64,000 bases of DNA, taken from CAYVHB01 sp964450865. Its GTDB lineage: Bacteria > Bacillota > Clostridia > Saccharofermentanales > UBA5734. The notes beneath the pieces were generated by a model. It was not told where the DNA came from and made no database searches. It saw only the letters and a program-made list of their open reading frames with translations. The translations under genes and the position numbers were made by a program. This document shows positions 19,208 to 27,781 of this stretch, one piece after another (position 1 is the first letter of the stretch; every line of letters begins with the position of its first letter). The DNA lies in contig CAYVHB010000009.1 in assembly GCA_964450865.1 (NCBI GenBank), positions 34,103 through 98,102 on the forward strand, given 5' to 3'.

Positions 19208-20539
19208 CGGCTGCCGGCTGGCTGGCCGCGGCGCAATAACGACGGCGCGGGCGACCGCATAGTTGGCCAGGGACAGCAACGCCGCCGCGAAAAAGACATA
19301 CTGGGCGCCCCATTTGCTCCAGACAATACCGCCCAGCACGGCGCAGGTAATGGAAACAACATGATCCATGCTCTGGCCAATGGTCAGGGTTGGCGCGATA
19401 TCAGCCGGATCGCGGGCGATAGCCCGCAGGTACATCGCCCGGATCATGCCCATCTGCATCGACATGCGGTCAATGATAAACAGGGCATAGGTCAGGATCA
19501 CCGGCAGGCCGATTTTGACCAGCGCTCCCGAGGTAAAGCCTGCCGTCAGGAGTCCATAGGCGGCATAGACCCCAATAAAGGAAAAGGCATCCAGGTACAG
19601 CATTTTCTTGATCCCGAAACGGTCCTGCCAGCGGCCCAGTTGCGGGATGAAAAACATGCCGATGAAGGAGCCGATCATGCCCAGCATGGCCAGGGTGTCG
19701 GCCTTTTTACCCAGCAGGTCAATCAGCACCCAGGGCGCGTAGACCAGCATGATCTGCTTCTGGACCCCGAAAAGAATCGCCAGGATATAGTAATATCGGT
19801 ACTCACGGCGCAGCACAAAGCGCAGGCGGGGCATCAGCCGGAGTCCGCGTTCAACTTTGGCCGGATCGGCCGGGCCAGCGAGGGTTGCCTGTTTCGCTGC
19901 CTGTCCGGCCCTGTTTGCCGGCAGGCTGGCCTGAAATTGATGATGAACCCGCGCCAGCATGGTCAGGACAATCCAGGTCAGGATGTAGGCCCCGCCGGCA
20001 AGCAGGAAAGTCACCTTGACCGGGGTTGTAAAGCTGAAAAGTCCCAGGCGGAAGCCGGCAAAAACCAGCAGGGCCGCCAGCATGCTGAATCCGGTACTGA
20101 TGCCCTTGAAGCGGCCGATCGTCTGGCCGGCATTCTGCTCGTCGCGGATCAGGCTCATGCCAATGCTGTCCTGTAGCGGGTACCAGATATGCTGGCCCAT
20201 CGACTGGACGAAGATCAGGAACAGCATCCACGTATAGGGCGGAGTCAGAAAGCCCAGCAGCGCCAGGCCGACAATGGAGAGAAACTGGGCCACGATAGCC
20301 GTACGGATATCCCCCAGGCTGGCCAGGTATGAAACGACAATGAAAACGATAATTCCGGGCAGCTCGCGTGGAAATTCGATAAAACCGCGCTGTTCGGCGG
20401 TCACGGCGTAAGCGTCCTTGAAATAGTTGGCCAGCACACCGTCGGAAAAGCCATTGCCAATGGCGGCCAGGGCAATAATGATCATGTAAAGATAAATCGC
20501 CCGGCGGTGCAATTGAATCGGGTCCGGTTTGATGCTCAT
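19124..20539 (-). CDS. Major facilitator superfamily transporter
   Basis: About 471 residues with 11-12 membrane segments and a central hydrophilic loop (around 195-235). The A-loop-like region GDIRTAIVAQ after TM2 and QLGRWQDRFGIKKM after the mid-point fit MFS. The substrate is unknown. ATG at 20539 is preceded by AGGAGA. The C-terminal 35 residues are Pro/Gln-rich and lie antisense to the end of the YwaF-like gene; this tail may be a read-through extension rather than a folded part. Confidence 0.85.
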   Translation of the reverse strand: MSIKPDPIQLHRRAIYLYMIIIALAAIGNGFSDGVLANYFKDAYAVTAEQRGFIEFPRELPGIIVFIVVSYLASLGDIRTAIVAQFLSIVGLALLGFLTPPYTWMLFLIFVQSMGQHIWYPLQDSIGMSLIRDEQNAGQTIGRFKGISTGFSMLAALLVFAGFRLGLFSFTTPVKVTFLLAGGAYILTWIVLTMLARVHHQFQASLPANRAGQAAKQATLAGPADPAKVERGLRLMPRLRFVLRREYRYYYILAILFGVQKQIMLVYAPWVLIDLLGKKADTLAMLGMIGSFIGMFFIPQLGRWQDRFGIKKMLYLDAFSFIGVYAAYGLLTAGFTSGALVKIGLPVILTYALFIIDRMSMQMGMIRAMYLRAIARDPADIAPTLTIGQSMDHVVSITCAVLGGIVWSKWGAQYVFFAAALLSLANYAVARAVVIAPRPASRQPSMVAGPAGSHQHPGQIQDQPDQPEQAG

Positions 20540-20987
20540 GACGTCTCCTGTCTGTATGGATCGTGGGTCCGGTGCGGCCCCATTCTGGATTTTGTTTCCC
20601 TGCAGCAAGATAAAACAGCAGATCGCTGTACATGCTCCTGTTTCACCCGCAATGATCTGTCAGGTGTCATTTGCCGCGCGTTTATACTATCACAACCCGG
20701 CAAGTTATACCAGTTTATAGCATGCAGCTGTTGTCATTTCATGTCAGTCAACTGGAGCGATTTTTGCCGGGGAATGGGGGGCGAGCCCAGGATATGGTGC
20801 ATGCTCAGCGTTGCCGGGAAGCCTGGGATGGGAATAAGAGGTGAGGCGGAACGGATGCGCCGGATCAGTGATTTTGGAGTATAATAATCTGTATGCAAGC
20901 GCCATGCTGCCCGGCATCATCAAGGCCTGGCATCATCAAGGCCTGGCATCATCAAGGCCTGGTATCATAATAAGGAGGCATCATCTC
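20540..20987. other. 448-bp divergent intergenic region
   Basis: Separates the minus-strand MFS gene from the plus-strand SPFH gene. It is relatively AT-rich near 20680-20725. It holds a TATAAT at 20880-20885 (possible -10 for the SPFH gene, without a clear -35) and the 16-bp repeats listed separately. No convincing small gene or RNA was seen. Confidence 0.5.
20915..20962 (+). repeat. Three perfect 16-bp tandem repeats in an mRNA leader
   Basis: CATCATCAAGGCCTGG is repeated at 20915, 20931 and 20947, ending 25 bp before the SPFH start codon and just before its ribosome site. Being next to AAGGAGG (20972-20978), copy number could influence translation. Confidence 0.85.
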
Positions 20988-21938
20988 ATGGATAATTTTC
21001 TCGGTTCTGACTTTTTGCTGCTGCTGTTCGCGTTTGTTGCCCTCGAGGGACTGTGGTGGATCGTCTGGATTGCCCTGGCCCTGTCGCGCAAGATATTCGC
21101 CAATGCAATTTTCATGATGGCTGCTGCCCTGATCTGGGCTGGCGTGACCATTCCGTCCCTGCTGACCATGGGCTCCGTCGGCACCTTTTTCCTGGTCGTC
21201 CTGATGCTTTTTATACCCTTTTTGCTCCTGCCCGGCATGGTGCGGACCATCACCGAGTATCAGCGGGGTATCCTCTTTCGTTTTGGCAAGCTGGCCGGCC
21301 AGCTTAGCCCGGGCCTGAATGTCATTTTCCCTTTTGGGATTGACCGGGTCGTCAAGATTGACCTGCGGACTTTCACCATTGACGTGTCCAAGCAGGAAGT
21401 TATCACCAAGGACAACATACCGGTCATGGTCGACGCGGTTGTTTACTTTAATGTATTTGATCCGGTGCTGAGCGTCATCAAAGTAGCCAACTATACGCAA
21501 AGCACGACCCTGCTAGGCCAGACGATCCTGCGCTCCATCCTTGGCCAGCACGATCTTGATGAGATCCTCTCCAAACGGGCTGAGCTCAATGAGATGCTGC
21601 GACTTGATCTGGATGCCGCGACCGATCCGTGGGGGATCAAGGTCACCGCTGTGGAGATCAAGAGCATTGAAATCCCTGATTCGATGAAACGGGCTATGGC
21701 CAAGCAGGCTGAGGCCGAACGGGAACGCCGGGCGAAGATTATCGCCGCCGAAGGTGAATTCCAGTCGTCACAGCGCTTGTCCGAGGCGGCCAAGGTGCTG
21801 GCTATCCAGCCGGCGGCCCTGCAGCTGCGCTACATGCAGACCCTGACCGAAATAGCCGTTGAAAAGAACTCGACCATTGTCTTCCCGCTGCCGGTCGACC
21901 TGATTTCGCCCTTCCTGCCCAAGGATCCGCATAAATAA
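20988..21938 (+). CDS. SPFH/stomatin-like (slipin) membrane protein
   Basis: A 316-residue protein with two to three N-terminal TM segments (to about residue 75) and then the SPFH domain: EYQRGILFRFGKL, GLNVIFPFG, KIDLRTFTIDVSKQEVITKDN and the helical RAMAKQAEAERERRAKIIAAEGE, all hallmark slipin strings. Slipins scaffold membrane microdomains. Usual partners (NfeD-like protease) are not adjacent. ATG 20988 follows AAGGAGG. The extended hydrophobic N-terminus is longer than in most slipins. A strong terminator follows. Confidence 0.92.
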   Translation: MDNFLGSDFLLLLFAFVALEGLWWIVWIALALSRKIFANAIFMMAAALIWAGVTIPSLLTMGSVGTFFLVVLMLFIPFLLLPGMVRTITEYQRGILFRFGKLAGQLSPGLNVIFPFGIDRVVKIDLRTFTIDVSKQEVITKDNIPVMVDAVVYFNVFDPVLSVIKVANYTQSTTLLGQTILRSILGQHDLDEILSKRAELNEMLRLDLDAATDPWGIKVTAVEIKSIEIPDSMKRAMAKQAEAERERRAKIIAAEGEFQSSQRLSEAAKVLAIQPAALQLRYMQTLTEIAVEKNSTIVFPLPVDLISPFLPKDPHK

Positions 21939-21970
21939 CCGGAATAAATAAAGAAAAATTGCCCCGAATG

Positions 21971-22000
21971 AAAACAGGCCCCGCGACCGGGACCTGTTTT
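21971..22000. terminator. Bidirectional rho-independent terminator
   Basis: AAAACAGG and CCTGTTTT form an 8-bp stem extended by CCC/GGG, with a short GC-rich loop, followed by CTTTT. A-rich and T-rich flanks make it work in both directions, for the SPFH gene (+) and the convergent methyltransferase gene (-). Confidence 0.85.
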
Positions 22001-22105
22001 CTTTTGGGGAATATTCAAGAATTGAAGCTGGTTCATGCAAGGAACATCAGTTCCGGGGCCGTGCCATATGACGGCTGAATGGTAACGACTGCAAGGACCG
22101 TGCCG

Positions 22106-22888
22106 TCAGTCCGAGTCGTCCGCGATCGGCGCCTCGTCATTTTGACAGTCACAGATGTACCACGCTGCATAGGGACCGGTCTGGATGACTTTGACTTGCG
22201 GGAAGACCTCGCGCAGTTCGGTCATGACAGCATAGATGAACTGGAAATAATCGCCGCGCTCAAACCACTCAAGGAGACTGATCAGGGGATCGCGGCGCTC
22301 ATTATAATCCATGATGATGATCCGCTGGCGGGCCAGCTGCTTCATGACCTGATAAAGCTGGTGCCGCTGGTGCTGGGGCAGGCCATGCAGTACGTAGCTG
22401 GCTATGACAATATCAAAGGGACCGACCGACTGCGCCCAGCCTGCTGACACCCCGGCATCGTGACTGGCGTTCCAGCTGGCGGTCCGGCCAGCGCTGTGAC
22501 TGGCGTTCCTGCTGGCGGTCCGGGCAGTGTTGTGACTCGTGGTCCTGTTGCCGACCCGGTCAATCGCCAGGCCACCCGGTTGCTGGCCGGGCCAGTCCAG
22601 GGCATTGCCATGGATAAAGACGGCCTTGTTGCCGCGATTGAGACGCCGGGCGATGGCGACCATCCGCTGCGAAGCATCCAGGCCGGTTACCTCGTGGCCC
22701 TGTTCGCTCAGCACAAATGCCAGCGCACCTGTGCCGCAACCGATATCCAGGATCCGGCCAGGCTCCTGCGGAATCGCATCCGGATTTTCCGCGATCGTTT
22801 GCTGGAATTTGCCGACCTGATAGGTGAAAAACCAGCTGTAGACCGGGGCGATCCAGTCAAATAAACGGATATGCCGCTGAATGTCCAT
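22106..22888 (-). CDS. Class I SAM-dependent methyltransferase
   Basis: A 260-residue Rossmann methyltransferase with motif I ILDIGCGTGALAF near 47-59 and the acidic post-I residue in VTGLDASQ. The N-terminus (IRLFDWIAPVYSWF) resembles UbiE/COQ5-type enzymes. Between motif II and the later strands sits a low-complexity insertion of about 40 Ser/Asn/Ala/Arg-rich residues from a 36-bp tandem repeat (22461-22552). The start at 22888 lies three bases after the HIT gene stop, so the two are coupled; it has no clear ribosome site of its own. Substrate unknown. Confidence 0.85.
   Translation of the reverse strand: MDIQRHIRLFDWIAPVYSWFFTYQVGKFQQTIAENPDAIPQEPGRILDIGCGTGALAFVLSEQGHEVTGLDASQRMVAIARRLNRGNKAVFIHGNALDWPGQQPGGLAIDRVGNRTTSHNTARTASRNASHSAGRTASWNASHDAGVSAGWAQSVGPFDIVIASYVLHGLPQHQRHQLYQVMKQLARQRIIIMDYNERRDPLISLLEWFERGDYFQFIYAVMTELREVFPQVKVIQTGPYAAWYICDCQNDEAPIADDSD
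22461..22552 (-). repeat. 36-bp tandem repeat inside the methyltransferase gene
   Basis: Two near-identical 36-bp units start at 22461 and 22497, with a third degenerate partial unit from 22533. The unit is a multiple of three and adds 12 residues per copy to the insertion in the methyltransferase. Confidence 0.8.
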
Positions 22889-22891
22889 TTT

Positions 22892-23314
22892 TTACAGATA
22901 CTGGCGAATCTTATCGATCATCGCCCGGTATTGTTCGTCGGTCAGGTATACTTTGCCCGGATTCATCTCGAAGGTCGAGCCCCAGCTGGCCTGGTCTTCG
23001 TACTTCGGCACCAGATGAATATGAAGATGCGGCATTTTATCGCCGTAGGCGCCATAATTGAGCTTATTGGGCGAGAACGCCGCGGCAATGGCTGCCGCCG
23101 CACGGCTGACATCATTCATAAAGGCTGCCAGATCCTCGCCACTGAGCTGGTAGAGTTCCCGGACATGGTCATCATGGGCGACAATGCAGCGACCCGGGTA
23201 TGTCTGTTCCTTGAATAGAAAAAGCGTTGAAGTTTCAAGCTTGGTAATTTCAATCATCAGGTTGTCACGCCGTTCATCGGCCATGCAATAAAAACAGGAT
23301 TTGTCCTTTTCCAT
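22892..23314 (-). CDS. HIT-family nucleotide hydrolase/transferase
   Basis: A 140-residue histidine-triad protein. The active-site motif is HLHIHLVPK (H-x-H-x-H), preceded by the conserved NYGAYGDKMPH region; a CFYC pair at the N-terminus recalls the zinc site of some HIT proteins. Members hydrolyse AMP-linked substrates or dinucleoside polyphosphates. Start at 23314 with GGAGGT eight bases upstream. Co-directional with, and nearly touching, the methyltransferase. Confidence 0.92.
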   Translation of the reverse strand: MEKDKSCFYCMADERRDNLMIEITKLETSTLFLFKEQTYPGRCIVAHDDHVRELYQLSGEDLAAFMNDVSRAAAAIAAAFSPNKLNYGAYGDKMPHLHIHLVPKYEDQASWGSTFEMNPGKVYLTDEQYRAMIDKIRQYL

Positions 23315-23564
23315 GGGCTACCTCCACTTGTGCGATGCTTGCCGGGTGTGTCACCCGGGCGATATCCGGAGCCGGCGGCTGGGCAGGCCGGCGCGCCGGG
23401 ACTCTGATATATCTATTATATCTATTATAACGAGAAAACTCAGTTAAAGAAACGGGGGCGAATGCCCGTGTGCGGATATGATAAAATAAAAATACAGCCG
23501 GTGCCTTGCCAAACGCCCGATCTGCGCAACCGGCGCGGTTATTGCCAGAAATGAGGCCTTCACC

Positions 23565-24524
23565 ATGACGCAGCCTGTTACACTATACCTGGTTATCCCT
23601 TGCTACAATGAGGAAGCGGTCCTGCCGGAGACCGCCCGGCGCCTGGCAGGGCAGATGAAGCCGCTGATTGCATCCGGCCGGATCAGCCCGGCCAGCCGGA
23701 TCGCTTTTGTTGACGATGGCTCAAAGGACCGGACCTGGACAATCATCAGTGAGCTGTACCAGGATTCGCCGCTGTTCTGTGGCATCCGCCTGTCCCGCAA
23801 CCAGGGCCATCAGAAGGCCCTGCTGGCCGGCTTGCTGACGGTCCGTGACTTGGCCGATGTCACCATTTCGCTCGATGCCGACCTGCAGGATGACATCGGA
23901 AAAATCGCCGATTTTCTATTGCAGTTCGAACAGGGCTGTGAAATTGTCTATGGCGTGCGTAAATCCCGCCGGACGGATACATTTTTCAAGCGGACGACTG
24001 CCCAGGCTTTCTACCGGTTCATGCGCCTGATGGGGGTTGATGTCGTTTACAATCATGCCGATTACCGCCTGCTCAGCCGCCGGGCCCTTGACAGCCTCAG
24101 TCAGTTCCACGAAACCAATCTGTTTCTGCGCGGCATTATCCCGCTGCTGGGTTATCGGACCGGTACGGTCTATTATGACCGGCACGAGCGCCTGGCCGGG
24201 GAAACAAAGTATCCGTTCAAGAAGATGCTGGCTTTTGCCTTCGATGGCCTGACTTCTTTCAGTGTCCGGCCGATTCGCCTGATCATGAGTCTCGGACTGC
24301 TGATCTTTGCGGTCAGCATCGCGCTATCGGTCTATTTCCTGACCGTTTACTTTCTGGGCCGGACCGTGGCCGGCTGGGCAACCATCGCCATTTCAATCTG
24401 GGCCATTGGCGGCCTGCAATTGCTGGCCATCGGCATAATCGGTGAATATATCGGCAAAATATACCTTGAAACCAAGGCCAGGCCGCGATACTTTGTGGAA
24501 GTCTTCCTGCAGCGCGAAGATTGA
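23565..24524 (+). CDS. Family 2 glycosyltransferase, DPM1/GtrB type
   Basis: A 319-residue polyprenyl-phosphate glycosyltransferase. The GT-A domain shows PCYNEEAVLPETARRL at the N-terminus, FVDDGSKDRTW, and DADLQDD as the metal-binding DxD region; KRTTAQAFYRFMRLM and NHADYRLLSRRA are typical of the GtrB/ArnC subgroup. Two C-terminal TM segments follow (about 235-255 and 268-295). It would charge undecaprenyl phosphate with a single sugar at the start of the surface-polymer locus. Its stop codon sits inside the promoter of the next operon. Confidence 0.9.
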   Translation: MTQPVTLYLVIPCYNEEAVLPETARRLAGQMKPLIASGRISPASRIAFVDDGSKDRTWTIISELYQDSPLFCGIRLSRNQGHQKALLAGLLTVRDLADVTISLDADLQDDIGKIADFLLQFEQGCEIVYGVRKSRRTDTFFKRTTAQAFYRFMRLMGVDVVYNHADYRLLSRRALDSLSQFHETNLFLRGIIPLLGYRTGTVYYDRHERLAGETKYPFKKMLAFAFDGLTSFSVRPIRLIMSLGLLIFAVSIALSVYFLTVYFLGRTVAGWATIAISIWAIGGLQLLAIGIIGEYIGKIYLETKARPRYFVEVFLQRED

Positions 24525-24549
24525 AAAAAAGGTGCATTTTTGCTATACT
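24521..24549 (+). promoter_or_regulatory. Strong sigma-A promoter for the ABC exporter operon
   Basis: TTGAAA (24521-24526), exactly 17 bp, then TATACT (24544-24549) with TG at the extended -10 position. The -35 box overlaps the TGA of the preceding glycosyltransferase gene. Confidence 0.75.
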
Positions 24550-24595
24550 TCTCAGGGTCATCGCACTGTTGCCGATGCGCCAGGCAAGATGCAGC

Positions 24596-24671
24596 AAGCC
24601 ACCGACCCGGCAGCAAACCACCGACCCGGCAGCAGACCACCGCCCCGGCTGCAAGCCACCCCCCCGGCTGC
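24596..24671 (+). repeat. Four 19-bp tandem repeats in the leader of the ABC exporter operon
   Basis: Units start at 24596, 24615, 24634 and 24653; the first two are near identical to AAGCCACCGACCCGGCAGC and the last two are degenerate. They lie in the transcribed leader between the promoter and the permease start. Confidence 0.85.
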
Positions 24672-24753
24672 CAGGGTTGTGCCCGAATGATCCCGGCAGA
24701 GGCCCGCCGTCTGGCTGCTGAGCCGGCCAGGCATCAGACCATGGAGGATTGAT

Positions 24754-25539
24754 ATGAACCGATTCGCCCGGGATGTGAAAAAATATTTTTCATATGCCAT
24801 CTATGCGGCTAAATGTGATCTGAAATCAGAGGTCTCCAGTTCTTATCTCAACTGGTTATGGTGGGTGCTGGATCCTCTGTTTTTTATGCTGGTCTACATG
24901 TTCATTGCCCTGGTTGTCTTCGGCAAGAGTGAACAGTATTTTCCGATCTTTGTCTTCATTGGCCTGACCGTCTGGATCTTTTTCAGCAAGAACATCAATA
25001 CCGGCGTCACCCTGATCAAGGCCAACAAGAATATCGTCACCAAGATTTATGTGCCCAAGTTCATTCTTGTGCTCGAACAGATGATGGTCAATTTTTTCAA
25101 GATGCTGATTGCCTTCGGGATCGTCCTGATCATGCTGCTGGTTTTCCGGGTGCCGCTGAGCCTGCATATTTTCCATATTCTGCCGACCATCGTCGTCCTG
25201 GCGACGGTGACCTTCGGTATCAGCACCATTTTGCTGCATCTCGGGGTCTATGTGGCGGACCTGTCCAATATCATGACCATCCTGCTGCGCCTGATGATGT
25301 ACATGTCCGGCATTTTCTACTCGGTATCTGACCGCGTGCCGGCTCCTTATAATCACATCCTGCTGCGCCTGAATCCGGCCGCCTTCTGTATGGACGCCAT
25401 GCGCCTGAGTCTGCTGCGGCAGGCCAGCCCCAGCTATAAATGGATGCTGATCTGGCTGGCTGTCGGCCTGGGCCTGTCGGCGCTGGGCCTGCGCCTGATC
25501 TATCGTTACGAGAACAATTATGCAAAGGTGATACTATGA
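24754..25539 (+). CDS. ABC-2 type polysaccharide/teichoic acid export permease
   Basis: A 261-residue permease with six membrane segments of the TagG/Wzm class. The amphipathic N-terminus (SSSYLNWLWWVLDPLF) and a short cytosolic loop NIVTKIYVPKF are characteristic of this family. It works as a dimer with the ATPase encoded next; its stop overlaps that gene by four bases (ATGA). ATG 24754 follows GGAGG. It would export a lipid-linked polymer made in the cytosol by the downstream enzymes. Confidence 0.9.
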   Translation: MNRFARDVKKYFSYAIYAAKCDLKSEVSSSYLNWLWWVLDPLFFMLVYMFIALVVFGKSEQYFPIFVFIGLTVWIFFSKNINTGVTLIKANKNIVTKIYVPKFILVLEQMMVNFFKMLIAFGIVLIMLLVFRVPLSLHIFHILPTIVVLATVTFGISTILLHLGVYVADLSNIMTILLRLMMYMSGIFYSVSDRVPAPYNHILLRLNPAAFCMDAMRLSLLRQASPSYKWMLIWLAVGLGLSALGLRLIYRYENNYAKVIL

Positions 25540-26267
25540 ACGCGATAGAAATCAGGGACGTCCACCTGGCCTACAAGACCATGAAGCGCATCTCCATCAA
25601 GCAGTCGCTGTTTTCACTGAAGAAAGCCGAGATCAATGTTTTCGAAGCCCTGCGCGGGATATCCTTTGATGTGCCGCGCGGCCAGATTGTCGGCCTGATC
25701 GGCAAAAACGGCAGCGGCAAGTCGACGCTGCTGCGGTCGATCGCCGGGATTTTTTCGCCCAACAGCGGCACGATCCAGATATTCGGCAATACAGTGTCCC
25801 TGCTCTCACTGGGTGTTGGCTTCCAGAGCAAGCTGTCCGGCCGGGAAAACATCATCCTTTCCGGTTTGCTGATGGGTTTTACCGAACCGCAGATTCGGAC
25901 TAAGCTCAAGGAAATCATCGATTTCTCCGGGCTGGGCAAGTTCATTGATATGCCGGTCCAGACCTATTCCAGTGGCATGTATTCCAAGCTGGCTTTCTCG
26001 ATCACGGCCATCCTGGAAACAGATATCATGCTGGTCGACGAAGTGCTCAGTGTCGGTGATGCCAAGTTCAAGAAAAAAAGCTACAACCGCATGAAAAAAC
26101 TGATCATGGATGAGGATCGTACAGTGATTATCGTCTCTCATTCCATGGAAACCATCCGCAAGCTCTGCACGCGTGTTGTCTGGCTCGAAGAAGGCAAGGT
26201 TATCATGGACGGCGATACCGAGACGGTGACGGCCGCCTACGAAAAGGTAGAAGGCGGCGAATCCTGA
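25536..26267 (+). CDS. ABC transporter ATPase, teichoic/polysaccharide export (TagH/Wzt type)
   Basis: A 243-residue ATPase: Walker A GKNGSGKST at 57-65, the TagH/Wzt-typical SLLSLGVGFQSKLSGRENI, signature YSSGMYSKLAF, Walker B IMLVDEVLSVGD and H-loop VSHSMETI. It ends soon after the core and lacks the C-terminal carbohydrate-binding or membrane extension of some Wzt/TagH proteins, so export is probably not controlled by recognition of a terminal sugar in this protein. Start ATG 25536 overlaps the permease stop. Confidence 0.93.
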   Translation: MNAIEIRDVHLAYKTMKRISIKQSLFSLKKAEINVFEALRGISFDVPRGQIVGLIGKNGSGKSTLLRSIAGIFSPNSGTIQIFGNTVSLLSLGVGFQSKLSGRENIILSGLLMGFTEPQIRTKLKEIIDFSGLGKFIDMPVQTYSSGMYSKLAFSITAILETDIMLVDEVLSVGDAKFKKKSYNRMKKLIMDEDRTVIIVSHSMETIRKLCTRVVWLEEGKVIMDGDTETVTAAYEKVEGGES

Positions 26268-26448
26268 CTGCCCGACGCGGCGGCCCGGCACAACCAGCCT
26301 GGCCGGGGGCGTGACTGGCCGGTACTGCCAGAACCTGTTCGTTGTACCGGCTGCTGACCCGAACCCTCGATGGGGCAGTGGCTGGTAGCCGTTACAGGCC
26401 TGGACCGCCACATGAACGGGAAACCGAAAGGAAGCAAGGCAAGCAATC

Positions 26449-27717
26449 ATGATCCGGTTTCTAACCGCATATCTGTCCGTGGTGCTGACCATTTTGTTCC
26501 TGCCTTTGCGCTTGTGGCCCATCCGGCGTACGCGCCTGGTGTTCATCGGCTTTGGTGGTGGCGGGCAAAGTGAATTTGCCTGTAATCCGCGCTATATTTA
26601 CGAAGCGTTACGGGCTGACCCCAATCTGCGGGCTGGTCCGGACCGGCAGACGGAGCAGAGGCCAGATGCCGGCACCGGCCGACCGCTGGAATACGTCTGG
26701 ATCGTCAGCGAACCACCGCGATACCCCGCCTTGCAGGGCCAGGGCGTGCGACTGGCCCGCCACAAGACCCTGCGTGCCGCCTTTTATCTGCTGACTGCGC
26801 AGGTCGTTATTTCCAATGGCGCCTATCTGGCCTGGTTTCCCTTTCGCCGCAGCCAGTTCGTGATCAATACCTGGCACGGCGGGGGCGCCTACAAGAAGCT
26901 GCCTGCCGACCTGGCGTCCGCCGGCTGGGCGGACCGGCGCAAAATCCAGGTCAGCAACCGCAATACCGATCTTTTCTTGTCCAGCAGCAAGGCTTTTACC
27001 CGCTTTGTGATCCGGGGGGCCTTCTGCTACCCGGGCGAGGTCCTGGAGGTTGGCATGCCCCGCAATGACCGGCTGGTGGCCAGTGCCATACCGTCTGCCG
27101 CATCCGCCGCGGACTGCGCATCTGTCGCGGCCCGCCTTCGCGAACATTACGCGATTTCCCGTGACCGGTTCGTGGTTTTATACGCGCCGACCTTTCGCGA
27201 CGAATCGCACCCGATTCCCGAGCCGCTCGATGGCCAGCGGTTGCTGACGGCCCTGGAAGCCCGCCTGGGCGGATCCTGGCTGCTCCTCTACCGGATCCAC
27301 AAGCTGGACCGGGCGCCCAATCTGGCTGCGACCGGGCCTGACCAGATCCGTGACGCCTCGGCCTGGCCGGACATGCAGGAATTGCTTTGCCTGGCTGATG
27401 TCCTGATCACCGACTATTCCTCCAGCATCTGGGACTTCACCCTGACCGGCAAGCCGTGCTGGCTTTTTGTACCGGACCTGCGCGCCTATCAGGCCAGGCA
27501 TGGCTTTTATGTCGACTTGCCGGACTGGCATATGCCTTTTGCCGAGGATAACGCCGCACTGGATAGGGCGATCCGTCAGGCTGACCTGGCCGAGATGCGC
27601 GAGGGTGCCCGCCAGCACCTGGCCGATCTGCAGAGTACCGAGACCGGCCAGGCCGCTCTGATCGTGGCCAGCCTGATCCGCGACCGCTGCATCGATAAGA
27701 CGAACGCATCGAAATGA
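26449..27717 (+). CDS. CDP-glycerol glycerophosphotransferase family protein (1)
   Basis: A 422-residue TagB/TagF-type transferase that adds polyol-phosphate units from a CDP-activated donor. The N-terminus has a hydrophobic helix and a basic patch (LPLRLWPIRRTRL) for membrane attachment. Diagnostic motifs are INTWHGGGAYKKL (family form WHGxxxK), VGMPRND, LYAPTFRD, and the donor-site DMQELLCLADVLITDYSS. A Pro/Gly-rich stretch near residues 60-80 interrupts the N-terminal domain. Start ATG 26449 after AAAGGAAG. Downstream 34-bp duplications cross its stop. Confidence 0.9.
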   Translation: MIRFLTAYLSVVLTILFLPLRLWPIRRTRLVFIGFGGGGQSEFACNPRYIYEALRADPNLRAGPDRQTEQRPDAGTGRPLEYVWIVSEPPRYPALQGQGVRLARHKTLRAAFYLLTAQVVISNGAYLAWFPFRRSQFVINTWHGGGAYKKLPADLASAGWADRRKIQVSNRNTDLFLSSSKAFTRFVIRGAFCYPGEVLEVGMPRNDRLVASAIPSAASAADCASVAARLREHYAISRDRFVVLYAPTFRDESHPIPEPLDGQRLLTALEARLGGSWLLLYRIHKLDRAPNLAATGPDQIRDASAWPDMQELLCLADVLITDYSSSIWDFTLTGKPCWLFVPDLRAYQARHGFYVDLPDWHMPFAEDNAALDRAIRQADLAEMREGARQHLADLQSTETGQAALIVASLIRDRCIDKTNASK

Positions 27718-27742
27718 AAAATGCATAGATAAGACGAACGCA
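27689..27742 (+). repeat. 34-bp duplication across a stop codon
   Basis: GCATCGATAAGACGAACGCA (27689-27708, coding) recurs as GCATAGATAAGACGAACGCA (27723-27742) after the stop TGA 27715-27717; a third GATGAATGCATAG fragment follows. The copy lies in the spacer before the cytidylyltransferase gene. Confidence 0.75.
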
Positions 27743-27781
27743 CAAAAAAGATGAATGCATAGAAGAAATGAGGATGATACC

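Noticed and set aside
19361..20176. 271-codon plus-strand frame rich in His/Gln
   Set aside because: Antisense to the minus-strand MFS transporter.
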